From: Schoenoplectus triqueter
Taxonomy: Eukaryota; Streptophyta; Magnoliopsida; Poales; Cyperaceae
Assembly: GCA_964058805.1 (NCBI GenBank)
Contig: CAXKVV010000898.1
Location: 1 to 27,954, forward strand
Reading direction: 5' to 3'
DNA: 27,954 nt
The position numbers and the translations under genes are program-made. Below the pieces are notes generated by a model that was not told the origin of the DNA, ran no database searches, and saw only the letters and a list, made by a program, of their open reading frames with translations. Each line of letters begins with the position of its first letter. The first letter of the stretch is position 1. Shown in pieces: positions 1 through 10,539 of this stretch.

Positions 1-533
1 CATCTCCCTTGGTCACCTGGAAATTGGATCCTCCTTTCTTTCCTTTTTATTTCTTTTTCTTTTTCTTTTTCTTTCGATAAAAAAAAAACATTTCAATAAT
101 CGTTGAGACTTGAGACTAACAATATTATCTCATTCGCTCTCATATCCACAAAAGGGAAAGAACTAAGCAGGGTTTTGGGCCTTTTGGCATTGGACTGGCA
201 TGGCCTCTTCTCCACCTCGTAAAAATAATTATATTAATACATGCCTTCTCCTGGCTTACGTCATCGTGTTTTTTTTTTTTATCAAAAAAAGTTGAAATCG
301 TGTATTTTTGGGAGGTTGTACCTCCCTCCCTGTACAACGACGAAGCAGACATTATGTTGCAAATACGTAGAAACTAGTGCCATATGTTTAATGACTCGTC
401 GAAGTTGAAGTCCGCGTCAAAACCATAGCCTCCCTCTCTACACTGCGGCTGCCAAAAGGGCCGATCCAATCGCACACTAGTTTCATGTTACCATTATATA
501 CTTTAGCCAGCCAGTGGGGGAGCTTCTAGGTCT
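1..533. other. Intergenic DNA, pyrimidine-rich start
   Basis: No gene is visible. The first 75 bases are strongly pyrimidine-rich, with a short CTTTTT-type microsatellite at about 50-73. A 70-codon minus-strand ORF at 140-352 has no recognisable domain and no coding-like composition. The segment could be the flank of a gene outside the window, but nothing here proves it. Confidence 0.5.
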
Positions 534-542
534 TAGTTAAGC

Positions 543-758
543 GGGACCGGGTTACGTTGCCAGCTCTTTAAATTAAAAAATTGGTTCGAAGGGTTCGCGA
601 ACCGTCCATTCTGCATTGAAATTCATATTTTTAACAGATTTTGAGATCTGAGAATCGGACTTTCAATAATCATTTTGAATCTCGATACAAAATCGACGGT
701 TCGTGAACCCTTCGAATTAATTTTTTTATTCGAAAGACCGCGAACGTAACCTGATTCC
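543..758. mobile_element. Mutator-like foldback MITE (216 bp)
   Basis: Two arms of about 63 bp (543-605 and 695-758) are inverted copies of each other at roughly 80-85% identity. Both end in a GGRAYCRGGTTACGTT-type terminus, and the inner part GAAGGGTTC(G/A)CGAACCGTC is nearly perfect. About 89 bp of loop separates them. The element is flanked by a 9 bp direct repeat differing at one base (TAGTTAAGC at 534-542, TAATTAAGC at 759-767). Long terminal inverted repeats with a 9 bp target duplication are the signature of non-autonomous Mutator-like elements. It encodes no protein. The transcript of either strand would fold into a long hairpin. Confidence 0.75.
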
Positions 759-767
759 TAATTAAGC

Positions 768-2000
768 CCGTGCTATGGTCCTCCTTCAATCTGGTAAATT
801 ACATAGAACTAATGTACATTTTAGAGTAATTATCTTTGCTGTATATTAATATTTTTATATGATAATTGAAATTATCGTCCAAATTTGAGAGGATATCTTG
901 AGTGTTTTATAATAAAATCTAAGCAAAAAAATATTATTTTTTTTCAAAGAATAAAAGCTCAATTTCAAGGATTCTGATGAAGTTTTAATATCTTTTATAG
1001 TCCAAAACCAGTATGCGCTATATAATTTGTACATAAAGACGTAATTAATGGAAAATTAATTAGACCTTAATTTTGACAACTGAGATCAATAATTAGTTTA
1101 ATTTGCACATAAAGACATAATTAGTGACAAATTAACTAATGGGAGTTGTGTTAACTTGTTTATTAAGCCTTAATTTTGGCAGGTCAAATCTTTAGGATCT
1201 ATTAAACTTCTAATTGAGACTTATTAGTTTAGTTAAGGTCAAAAAATACATCTATATAGGATATTATTGTAGCTTTATGACCGCACACAATTTTTGGAGT
1301 AGGCCATTTTAGTGCTAAATTATGACAGTATCATTATATTAGTTATGGATGTATCCTCTTTTGTTTGTCAATAAAAAACAGTTTATACTCCACTATAATT
1401 GTTGAGTGCTCTCTTTTTATTTCATCTGAAGCTCCATTACTGACTTTAGTATTTGATCGTCTAAGAGAACATGCCATGTCAGGGTTTGTTGTAAAATTCG
1501 TACTCAAAATTTTGATATAGAATTCAGATTTCTCTTTTCCATAAATATGAGAACTTTTGTTAAAAGGAAGGGATCGCTTGACGATGACCATTTTGACAAT
1601 GAATCTTCAAATAAATACGAAAAAATCTTAAAATAAAAAAAATCTATAAATATATTTTTCTATTTATAAATTAATGGTGATTCAAATTTTATATGATTTC
1701 ATTATCATTTGATATTCCATCAAAAACCGTTAAATTAAAACCATTGTAAATTATATAACATTTTAATGATCTTTGATAGACTAGCAAATAATAATGAAAT
1801 TACATAAATATACCTTTCAATCTTAAAAATTAATTGACTATTAAACGATAATTAAATTACATAAAATTTAAATGACTATGGATTGATGTAGAAGAACACA
1901 TCAATAAATTATCAATGAAGATAACTGGTTGTGAAATGATTCCTTCCGCTTATTAAACGCCGCAGCACTTTTATCGGATAATAAGAAAATATTGATATTG
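768..2000. other. AT-rich intergenic DNA
   Basis: This stretch is AT-rich. An 82-codon minus-strand ORF (1343-1591) reads without stops but has no domain I recognise and no matching exon nearby, so I do not call it a gene. The imperfect duplication at 1023-1139 is the only organised feature. Confidence 0.5.
1023..1139. repeat. Imperfect 41 bp direct duplication
   Basis: TAATTTG(T/C)ACATAAAGAC begins a block at 1023-1063 that recurs at 1099-1139, 76 bp further on, with about 80% identity. A following CTTAATTTTG(A/G)CA segment also recurs (near 1065 and 1169), at a wider offset, so the second copy carries an insertion. It looks like a decayed local duplication or part of an old repeat family. 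There is no coding content. Confidence 0.5.
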
Positions 2001-2441
2001 GGCGGTTGACGTGTCGTGATAAAAATCTGAGCAGGGGCCCACTAGGGAGTCGCTCTAAGCATCGGGTTAACAGGCCACGATTTAATGATTCGCAGTCGGA
2101 TGAGTGGGCCCGAGCAGATCGGTGGTGTCGGTCTAGCCACAAACTTATCAGGTGGTCCGGTTGCCTGCCTCAAACAGGATCCTCTCTCTCCTCATGTTGC
2201 ATGGTTACGTTCACTCTTATCGCATGTTGACCAATTGCATTTGCGTTTGCATTTGCATTTGGAGAGAGGTCGCACAGAACCTATCCAGAACAGTGTATTT
2301 ATTATTACTCGCCTTTTGCATCTAAGATGGAATTCTACTCCCTATCTCACTGCTCCGAGTGCACAGAGCCTCCGTCTCCGTCTCCGTCTGTGTTTGTTAA
2401 ATTTGGCAGTGGCGAATCTGTAACGTACAAATTATATTACT
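2001..2441 (+). other. GC-richer island with a short ORF, possible gene remnant
   Basis: Base composition rises sharply against the AT-rich flanks. The region has short hexamer runs, GCATTTGCGTTTGCATTTGC at about 2238-2257 and CCGTCT repeats at about 2370-2390. An ATG at 2327 opens a 38-codon frame ending at the TAG near 2441, with a Ser/Pro-rich middle (CTEPPSPSPSVFVKF). Overlapping 74 and 112 codon frames are less gene-like. It may be an orphaned promoter and first exon of a host gene cut off by the LINE fragment that follows. I do not recognise the product and no splice partner is visible. Confidence 0.2.
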
Positions 2442-2621
2442 AGGCCCAAAAAGTTCAACATGGGCTTCGTACACAGGCTCGGAATAGACAATTGAGCCTG
2501 CGTCGGATGCGCGCGCTTCAAGAAATAAAACAGTGGGGCCTAAGGCCCAGGTTGTAATTTGTCCCGAAAGGCGAACCGCCCATTTTGCGTGCTTTTATTC
2601 TTTTATCAGTATTATCTATTA

Positions 2622-3035
2622 GACATGTTTACTAACTTTTATCAAGGTAATCTTCACATCACTCAACTTAATAGAGCAGTAATATGTCTTATCCTGAAAA
2701 TTTCAAAAGCTGAAAAAAAACCCAGTTTTTAGCCGTATAAGTCTTCTAAATTGTAGTTATAACATATTTACAAAGGTATGGGCTAATAGATTTCAAAGTG
2801 TTTTACAAAGGATTATTGATAGAAATCAGACTGTTTTTTTTGCAATTTCGCGTTATAATATATGGGGTTATTACAACACATGAACTTTTACATTCTGTAA
2901 AGCTTTCCAACGAAAAGGGTATATTACTTAAACTTGATTTTCAAAAAAATTTCGATTCTGTTAATTGGGGTTATATTCTTCATATGTTGCAAGCACGAGG
3001 TTTTTCTGAGTTATCGGTTCAATGGATTTCTTAAA
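2622..3035 (+). pseudogene. LINE (non-LTR retrotransposon) reverse-transcriptase fragment
   Basis: The plus strand encodes, in more than one frame, consecutive blocks of a plant LINE reverse transcriptase. First comes an FYQGNLHITQLNRAVICLI-like segment (about 2622-2690), then RISLLNCSYNIFTKVWANRF (about 2733-2793), then VITTHELLHSVKLSN and the hallmark KLDFQKNFDSVNW (about 2865-2965), then MLQARGFSELSVQWIS up to the stop near 3034. In intact elements the central block reads KLDFEKAYDSVNW, holding the first catalytic aspartate. Here the order is right, but a frame change near 2860, a stop near 2730 and the loss of the second catalytic box (YADD type) and everything else make it a dead scrap. 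The endonuclease domain and 3' tail were not found. Confidence 0.8.
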
Positions 3036-3725
3036 ATATTATGGGGCGGTTGTTAGGTTTTCATGCACTAGTTAATTGTTTGTTATACTTTTTTGGATAA
3101 CCATTTATTCTACCTATATTTTTGTATGAATATATTGCATTTTTATATACATATATTATAATTATTTTGTTGCTCGAGTTGTGTACTACCGCAACCTGTT
3201 TTTAGTTCTTTTTTTTTACTGATATAATTCTTGTATTGCTTTTGAAAAGAAATGAAAACGGGTTGTCTATCGTCACTTTATAAAAAAAATATTTGTTTTT
3301 CACTTCATTATAATCATCCATCTATTTCACTCATTACCAGTTTGCTATTCTAGTTTATATAATCTACACTTTATCCTCCACAAGCAAACCTAATCAATAC
3401 ACACGAGAGAAGAAAACCTTCTGAAAGAAAACAAAGAAGACGAAGCCATGGGAAATAAATAATTGTAAGAAGCCATCCGCGTCTTAATACATTTTCAAAC
3501 TGAACAAGAATTTTCCTTCTCCATTTCCATGGAATGCTTATTGCTCCAGAACCCAAAATAATATCAAGATGTTGGAAAATACTCCAGCTCACAGCACCAA
3601 ATGAAGTAAAAGAAAAAAAAGGAAATTACTCTGCACCTAAATTTGGCTAAAACCGGGGGAGCAAGTTACCAGCAACAAAATTCCCTACTTTGCCATTTTT
3701 TTTATTTCTATTTCTTGTATTCCAG
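3036..3725. other. 3' flank of the carrier gene, AT-rich
   Basis: No gene is seen. On the minus strand this holds the 3' UTR of the carrier gene. A TTTATT at about 3704-3709, which reads AATAAA on the minus strand, lies some 20 bases after its stop codon and is a candidate polyadenylation signal. A 73-codon minus frame at 3371-3592 looks spurious. The left part (3036-3290) could be degraded LINE tail. Confidence 0.4.
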
Positions 3726-6134
3726 TCACAAAGAAGCCTCCTTCAAGTATCTCCTCTCATATAAGCCAGTAATCTGATCTGCCACCGCCCACATAATCGC
3801 CTGGCCTGGTGGTATCCTCATAAGCCTTGGAAGTAATCCTCTCCACAGGGCAAGTAGACCTTCCTCAGCATGTATGGTTCTGATAGCATGCACCAGGCCT
3901 TTATACTTCAACTCTCCAGAAGGGGACCTCCCTTGGGCCATGAGTCTGGTCTTCACCACATCAAACGGGCCGGTACAAATTGGTCCTACAGTACCGGCCA
4001 AGAAACCCGAGATCATTGATTGCCATGGTTGGAGGATTTTACTGTCTCCTTCATGCTTCTGCCATAGCAGCACATCAAAGGCATTCTTGGCAGTGAACAT
4101 CGCAGCCTGGTTTGTGCCGTTCCGCATAACAGTTGGTGATGCGCCAGACCAGAGTCCCCGGAGTCCCTCTTCACGAACAATAGTTTGAGCGCAATGAATT
4201 GGGTTCTTGTAGCGCAAAAGTTCTGGGCTTAGACCTTTCTGTTGCTGAAGTCTGATTTTCACCACCTGCAATTTGGATTAAAATGCTATTTTTAGAAAAC
4301 TTGCTATTTCGCATCATATGATATGTTACAAATAGATTTGAGTATTTGAAACCTCAAATCTTCAGTGCTGGTCCTGCTTTTCCTTTATAGTGACTTTAAC
4401 TGCTGTTACCACATGGATGCAAGTACCCAATAAATCTACTATTGCACTTGCGCTAGTATTATAACAGTACCATCATTAGTGTTCTCACCAATTATTGAGA
4501 TTTAAGCTTTTTATTAGCTAATAAAGCAATAGGCATTTGTTATAAGGCTCTACAGCATCAGCTATGAAGCAGCGAGCATGGAGTGGTTGTAACAAGGACA
4601 GAAAAAGATAAATTTCAGATTTTTTTTCTTTTAATAAGAAGTCAATTAACATCACACAACAGTAAAGTAGAGACTGCTAGTAAGAAGCACAAACAAAAAT
4701 AAAATACAGAAATTTGATATTACAGCTAGAACTGTAAACCCAACTAGGTTGTTGTGGTAGGCAATCTTGAGCAGAAAAACGGGAAGGGGTATCCTTAATA
4801 GTTGTTGTGGTAGGCACAATTAATATGTAAAAAAACGTTAGGGCGGAGAAGCTCAGCCGAAAAGGTGGAGCTAGAACTGTAAACCCAACTAGGTTATCAT
4901 AAATATGTTGATAAATTTTATGTAATTAGTCAAAATTTTGAATGCTGGAAGACATAGTAGAACATTAACAAAGGAAAATGTAGGCATCATACAGATGCTA
5001 ATAGTGTTTACTATACCCTGTGGGCCCAACTTTCAATAAATTAAATTAGCATAGCGATATAAAGGGGATGAAGAAATGAAATTTCAATTTCTTTCAAACT
5101 TCCCCCTCTTATAATGATGAAATGGTCAAATACAAGTACTATTAATTTGTGGAAAGAGGGTTGACTAAGGGCCCCTTCAAATAATAATTAATTTAATTTC
5201 AAACCCCAAAACTCTGGATGCAGAACAGCAGAAGTATAACAATCAGGGTCTGCACAAAGCTTTGACCAGATTGAGTGGCTGGCATGGTTCTAAAACTAAA
5301 AAGTCTGTGCCAGGCCACTATTAAGTATTAACTTGCAAGAGAATCAGTAAAATAAAATAACACAATTGCTTAGAAAGGGGAGTATCACATTAAACTACAG
5401 CTAATAACAAAGACATGTAGGCATCTCGAATCAATCTCCATGAAGTACGTGGTTATGTGGTTATCAACTTGGGATATTATTATATTAAAATGCCTAGTTA
5501 AGTAGAACACAAGCTGTTTTCTGAAGTCTCGATCTAAGGAGGAGTTTCATAATGAAACTGCAACTTACGATTCAGCTTTAAATAAAACCAAGAAAACTTG
5601 TTCACGATTCCTAATAATCTAGCGTGCCACAGTTATATTCAACAAAACCATCATTTCCTTCCGATTAAAAACTTGAATTAATAGCCGAAATAATTAACGG
5701 GCTACAAAGAAAAATAACCTAAACCTAGCTATTACCTCAAAAGGAGTAACAATTAGCAGCGCCTCGAGAACACCGGCTCCAAAACCGGACACAACCCGTG
5801 CCTGATTTGACAAGTTCCCGGTCACTGGATCCTTGAAAGCCGATTGGAGAACAGCATTCGATCCCATTCTGAGCGTGTACTTGAGCGTCAAGTGGGTGGC
5901 GAATGGCGTAAGCCCCTTCCAGAGAGCTCTAATCCCTTCGGTCCTCGCCACGGTGTTACCACAGTGGATTATCCCTCGGTAGGTCCCTGTTCGATCGAGC
6001 TGGAGCCTGGTCTTGATCACATCGATCGGCTGGAGACAGCACGCCTCCATCATCCCGCCGAGAGAACCCGACACAGCCTTCACGTAAGGCGGGATGGATC
6101 CCCGGCGTCGATCGCCGGAGGGAGGCGATGCCAT
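3726..6134 (-). CDS. SFC1: Mitochondrial succinate/fumarate carrier (two exons)
   Basis: This encodes an inner-membrane carrier of the mitochondrial carrier family that exchanges cytosolic succinate for matrix fumarate. It links fatty-acid breakdown and the glyoxylate cycle to the TCA cycle. Exon 1 is 6134-5736 (133 codons) and exon 2 is 4265-3726 (179 codons plus TGA), joined in phase 0 at GAG|GTAATAG and TTGCAG|GTGGTG. The spliced protein is 312 aa; the Arabidopsis homologue is about 309. Three repeats each carry the PX(D/E)XX(K/R) signature: PIDVIK at residues 36-41, PFEVVK at 131-136 across the splice junction, and PFDVVK at 233-238. The stretch PPGQAIMWAVADQ near the C-terminus is typical of this subfamily. 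The start is the ATG at 6134, just before the conserved IPPYVKAVSGSLGG. No stops or frameshifts were seen. A TATATAT at about 6287-6293 is a weak TATA candidate. Confidence 0.95.
4266..5735 (-). other. Intron 1 of the carrier gene
   Basis: This 1,470 bp intron has a GTAATAG donor and a TTGCAG acceptor on the minus strand. It interrupts the second carrier signature between Glu133 and Val134. It is AT-rich with no coding content, but contains the nested direct repeats at 4724-4895. Confidence 0.9.
4724..4895. repeat. Nested direct repeats inside the carrier intron
   Basis: A 27 bp sequence beginning AGCTAGAACTGTAAACCC occurs perfectly at 4724-4750 and 4869-4895. Between them a 16 bp sequence, GTTGTTGTGGTAGGCA, occurs at 4748-4763 and 4801-4816; its first copy overlaps the end of the first 27-mer by three bases. 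Perfect identity in intronic DNA implies a recent local duplication. No terminal inverted repeats were seen, so I do not call it a transposon. Confidence 0.75.
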
Positions 6135-7369
6135 CTCGAGCGGAGGGGAGCGAAAGCGGTGGCTGGAGGGGCGAGAAGGGGGTGTTATTTTGTGTTAGTG
6201 AGTTATCTCACAGTCTCCATTTCGCTCGTCTTGGTTTCATTGGTTTGTGGTGGGTAAATTTGTCGGATGTGACCTCAATATGTCTTAGATATATAATAAT
6301 CACTATTTTTTTATTTATTTATTTTTAGTTATTAAACTGTCATATTTAACTTTATTATTTTCTTAATTATTGGACTGTGATATTTGTTCAAATTTGATCA
6401 TTTCATTAGTTTTTTATCCAAACTTAATAATATGATTTCTATACTAATATTTGTACATACATATTTTCATATAAAAATAAAATATAATAATATAATGCAT
6501 TAATTAATTATTTTCATTTTTATTTAAAATTAAATTTGTTTTTAAAAAATATGCATTATTTATTAGAAGCAATTATGTCATTTAGAAAATATATTTTAAG
6601 CGTAATTTTCAATTAATTAATTAGTTATTATTCTATAATGATTAAATCATATAAATTATAATATCTTTAACGATTAAATACCGACTTCTAATTATGATAA
6701 AAACATTAATGTCTCTAAATAAATATGAAATTGAAAAAATCCTCGGTCAATTGATAAAATAAAAAAAAATATATATTAATTAATTCAAAAAATTGATATA
6801 CACAATTTTCATAAAATATGATATGATAATAATATAACAATAATATATAAATCTGTTTTAAAATGTTAATAAATATGTACACATTTATATAATATTATAA
6901 ATTAAACTTGAGTATAAACTCTTATCCGTTTGTGGGAAACTCTGGAACGGGCTTCGCAGTTGCTGCTTTAATCCGGGGCGTAGGTCAGTGTGCGTGTATT
7001 TCTCCCGTGCGCCAAAGCAGCCGTTCCCCTTTTAAATGGACCCAGCGTATGAATTTGTCATTTTAGCGGGCTTAGAATGGATAGAAAAGGAACTCTACCA
7101 CTAGTCCACCACCGCAGCAAAGGTTCCAATTTCCAAATAAATTGACAGGTGAATCAGTTAGTAGGTCTGACAAATTTGTCGGTCCCAACAAATATTTTGA
7201 TTTTTGAACGAAATTTAATAAGGAATTGACTAACTGTCCATTAGTTTTGTACTCTGATTTATATTCCGATTTGTATTTCAATTGAAAATATATTTATCAT
7301 GAGCATGGCGTGAAGATTTTTGTCCGGCCATTTATGTCATCACGTGATATTTCATTTTAAATTCCGAAT
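6135..7369. other. Upstream flank of the carrier gene, AT-rich with a GC-rich patch
   Basis: On the minus strand the first 120 bases form the probable 5' UTR and core promoter of the carrier gene. From 6300 to 6900 the DNA is very AT-rich and featureless. A patch at about 6930-7075 is unexpectedly GC-rich (AATCCGGGGCGTAGGTCAG and similar) but has no reading frame I recognise. A 69-codon minus frame at 7072-7281 is not gene-like. Confidence 0.4.
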
Positions 7370-7864
7370 AGCTAATTTAAAATAGCTAAAAGGTCTTAGA
7401 GAGTTCAAAATAAGGTCCATGACTAATTATTTGTTCATAAGAGAGTTCAGTTTCTTCAGTTACGCGATCATACTCATCATTTTGAGCACATACATAATCA
7501 CCAAATTATTTTCCTACATCTTACAAGAAATGAGATTCGTGATCACTTTGTACCTCTCATGATGAGCTTGCCCTTGAACCATTTCTTTGAGCCTGTTCAT
7601 AATTAAGTACACAGTATTTTGCATAATTATTTTTGGCTTTTTACAGCTCATCATCCATCATGACGATTATGAGAGCATTTTGATCTCATGTTCATCATCA
7701 AGGTGCTTCTTATAAACCTCGACTTCCTCAACTTGTCTTGTTATACTCAACATATGGGAAAAAAATTTCATAACGTACTCTCTACGCTCATTCTTGAGAC
7801 AGTATTTGACAACACAGTTTTCTTCTAGAATAAAATAAAAGATCATTATTTTGGAAGAAATCAT
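7370..7864 (-). pseudogene. Degraded copia gag fragment
   Basis: The minus strand encodes pieces of a Ty1/copia Gag in order, with interruptions. KHLDDEHEIKMLS (about 7667-7710) is followed by MNRLKEMVQGQAHHERYKV and then ITNLISCKM (about 7500-7605), then VLKMMSMIA and an LVMDLILNSLRPF-like stretch down to about 7375. In intact gag genes of this type the segment reads LKEMFxxQARxERYxxxxxLxxCKM...HVLKMI...ELAxDLILxSLP. In-frame stops and frame changes show it is dead. No zinc knuckle, polymerase domain or LTR is attached, so it is a gag-only scrap. Assignment rests on motif order, not on a search. Confidence 0.55.
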
Positions 7865-8700
7865 CTTCTATTGTATTCCATAGACGTTCGACGCCATTAT
7901 TTTGAAAGAAGAAAAGTAAAAAATAATAAAATAAGAAGAAGAGTGGAGAATATGAGTTAATTTTGGGATTTCTTTCGGAAGATTTCTTCTTCCACCAAAT
8001 TACTGATTTTTTTTTCAAACTCTTCCATCTAATTCCTGCTGCGTTTGAGATTTTTCTTCAAGACAATCTTTCTTCGAACTAATTTAAAAAAAAATTGCAG
8101 CTTTGAAATTAATCATGTAAGCATGGAGATGTTCCTTTTTTTTGAAAAGAGAACACAAAAAAGAGTTTGAATAAGACATATATATATATATTATTAATCA
8201 TTACATTTTAAACCTAGACACTTCAATATAAATATACTAAATCTTTTATATTTTTCAGAGAAAAACATAATAATTCATAGCAATATTAAAAATTAAGAGG
8301 AGGCACTCGCCAATGCTTGCCCTTTAATGGATCAGCCTCTGACTGGGTGGAGACCGTTAACTAACAATCAATAATTTGACACTGATAGATCCTTGACAGC
8401 GCCTGTCAAAATTATCAAAAACAAAATGAAGAATCTAAAAGCGGATAGAATATTCAAATTACAGAAACATTCAATAAGGATGATATAGTAGTATATATAG
8501 TACCCGCTATCCAGCCAACATTCAATATAGAATAATTTTTCTTCAAGTTTTTTCATCAACATTAATGTCATATTCTAAAAAAAAAATCAAAGAAACTAAA
8601 ATGAAAAATCTAGCATTTAAATTGATACTATATATTACTTTTAATGGTCGTTAATTTATATATTTGATAAAATAGAATTACTGCAGTAAAAACAATAAAT
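7865..8700. other. AT-rich intergenic DNA
   Basis: No gene is recognised. There is a short (TA)n run at about 8179-8192. Minus frames at 7788-8018 and 8368-8571 have homopolymer-derived composition and no domain. The part next to 7864 may belong to the same decayed copia element. Confidence 0.4.
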
Positions 8701-9360
8701 TGTTGGAATCGAAGACGTCTTATACCAATTAATATGTTGGACTATGTGTAAATGAATATGTATTTATAATTATTATCATTAAATAAATAATGTCAAATTA
8801 TAAGTGATTAAATATGGCGATATCTGCTAGCATTTTCTACTATTTCAATTAGGATTTGAAACTAAAAACGTATAGAATTAAAATATAATTAATAATAATT
8901 GTTAATGAACCGTAACTATTAATGAACGGATTATGATTATTTAAATTTATACACATACTAATTATAAATCTCTAGAATTTTGAACTGTGCTAAAGAAACC
9001 GGTTGCTATAGTACGAGTTGCTACAGTACAGAGTTACAATTATTTTTTGGAGATTAACCAAAAATAAGGAAACTAGCACATTAGATTTAATAGATTAGTT
9101 ATGATTAAAGTGAGCTGTCATGTCCTATCATGTGAGCTAATTTTAATTAGGAAGATGTGTATAAAAAGGTTGGGTCTCTAAATACAGCATTCAATTCATT
9201 CTATGTGCTCCATTAATTTAGAAATACTCTGCATTTATTTTTCGGCAGTGTAGAGAAGAGAGTAATTGTTTGCCATGTATTTGAAAGAACTCGATCCTCA
9301 TATCAACTCGATTTAAGAATTCAAGAGTTCAAGTTCAGTCTCAAGGGTCAATATTCTACA
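8701..9360 (+). other. Possible solo LTR or promoter-like block
   Basis: The block opens with TGTTGGAATC, the usual TG start of a plant LTR, and could close at ...TATTCTACA near 9360. It holds a convincing TATA box (TATAAAAA, 9160-9167) followed by a C/T- and A-rich leader. No second copy, primer binding site or target duplication was found. It could equally be an isolated promoter. Confidence 0.25.
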
Positions 9361-9537
9361 TTAATTTTTTCGATTCAGATTGAGTGTCTGGTGGCAGAAA
9401 GCGTGAAAGATGAAAGTTAAATTCACTACGTTATTATTTAATTTATTGGATAGAAGTAGATTAGATTATGATTAAGATTTAAAAATATTAGAAAAATTGT
9501 AAAGTAAATCCAACACAAATGACACGACTCAAAAGAA

Positions 9538-9659
9538 TTTTCGATCAGAGTTAAAGGAATATCTATTAAAACAATTGTTATTTGTTAACGTATCTCAATT
9601 TTCGATCAGAGTTAAAGGAACATCTCTTCAAACAATTGTTATTTGTTATCGTATCTCAA
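9538..9659. repeat. 61 bp tandem duplication, two copies
   Basis: TCGATCAGAGTTAAAGGAA starts at 9541 and again at 9602, and each time is followed by AACAATTGTTATTTGTTA and CGTATCTCAA. The two 61 bp units (9538-9598, 9599-9659) differ at only a few positions. There is no coding content; it is a simple tandem duplication. Confidence 0.85.
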
Positions 9660-10539
9660 ATTTGCTTGCTTAAGCAAAAATAAAAAAATAAAATAGTTTT
9701 TCTGTAAATCGAACTGGACCCTCCTAAACAATAAGAAAGTTTCAAAATTCAAGTGCATATGATTTCGTTAAAACTCTGCATGAGTGCTTCGCTGTATGAA
9801 AAATTGAAAATCCTTACAACTAAAGTAATAAAGCGCGTCGCATTTTGTATTTCTTTTCTTTTCTTTTCTGATACAGTGAAATATTCACACGCTTCATTTT
9901 ATCTCAGAAGGAAAATAAAAGTCATCTTTTATATGCTTCATTTTTTTTTTAGCATAGGTAGATATAAATTATCCGAGGGATCGGTAAATTAATCTTTGAT
10001 AATTAAATCATCTAACATTTTGTTAAAAAAATAGTGGCCAAAGCATATACTTCAAAAAACAAGAAACCTTCTCTACCAATCGACTGTCGATCATAATCAG
10101 AGCAGATGGATAAGAAAATTTTAGAGCAGCGATTTTTTTTTTTTGGAGAGAAGTTAATTTTGTAAAGAAAAATCAAAATATATATCCAGCCACATTGTAC
10201 ATGCATGTTCACAAATGCAGCAGACAAAACTCGTGGAATTACTCATGAACCGTCTCTTTTGTACGCTAAGTCGCACAAAAAATGATATAGCAAAAAAAAA
10301 AAAAGGGGGGGGGGGGGGATGATCTTATCGACAAAGGAAGCCATGTACCAATTGACTAATATTTTCAAATCCTTTTCTTTAATACGAGTGGAACTCATTG
10401 CATTATGCATGAGGATATTTTTTTTAAACAAAGCAAAACATATATGAATAAATATAATTCATTATAAGTTATGGACAAGAAAACAAAATAAGATATCAGT
10501 ATTTATATCTGTTAAAGTTGTATTGTTTATATAATATTA
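9660..10539. other. AT-rich intergenic DNA
   Basis: No gene is recognised. Short frames (9753-9992 plus, 10012-10227 minus, 10243-10431 minus) are rich in Phe/Lys from T and A runs and show no domain. The A13-G14 tract at 10292-10318 lies here. Confidence 0.4.
10292..10318. repeat. Adjoining homopolymers: 13 A then 14 G
   Basis: Thirteen A (10292-10304) run directly into fourteen G (10305-10318). G runs this long are rare in AT-rich plant DNA. It could be a fast-mutating microsatellite, a quadruplex- or triplex-prone site, or a sequencing or assembly artefact. Run lengths should not be trusted to the base. Confidence 0.9.

Noticed and set aside
581..605. GGTTCGAA resembling a tRNA T-loop
   Set aside because: No acceptor, D or anticodon stem can be built around it. 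It belongs to the inverted arm of the Mutator-like MITE.
1343..1591. 82-codon minus-strand ORF
   Set aside because: It is open and not simple-sequence, but has no recognisable domain, no partner exon and no promoter signal. It could be a piece of an unknown repeat; too weak to call.
3874..4188. 104-codon plus-strand ORF
   Set aside because: It is antisense to carrier exon 2. The minus-strand protein matches the carrier family through its whole length.
5844..6257. 137-codon plus-strand ORF
   Set aside because: It is antisense to exon 1 of the succinate/fumarate carrier, whose GC-rich codons keep the opposite strand open. It has no domain of its own.
9753..9992. 79-codon plus-strand ORF
   Set aside because: The composition follows local T and A runs; no domain, no conserved context.
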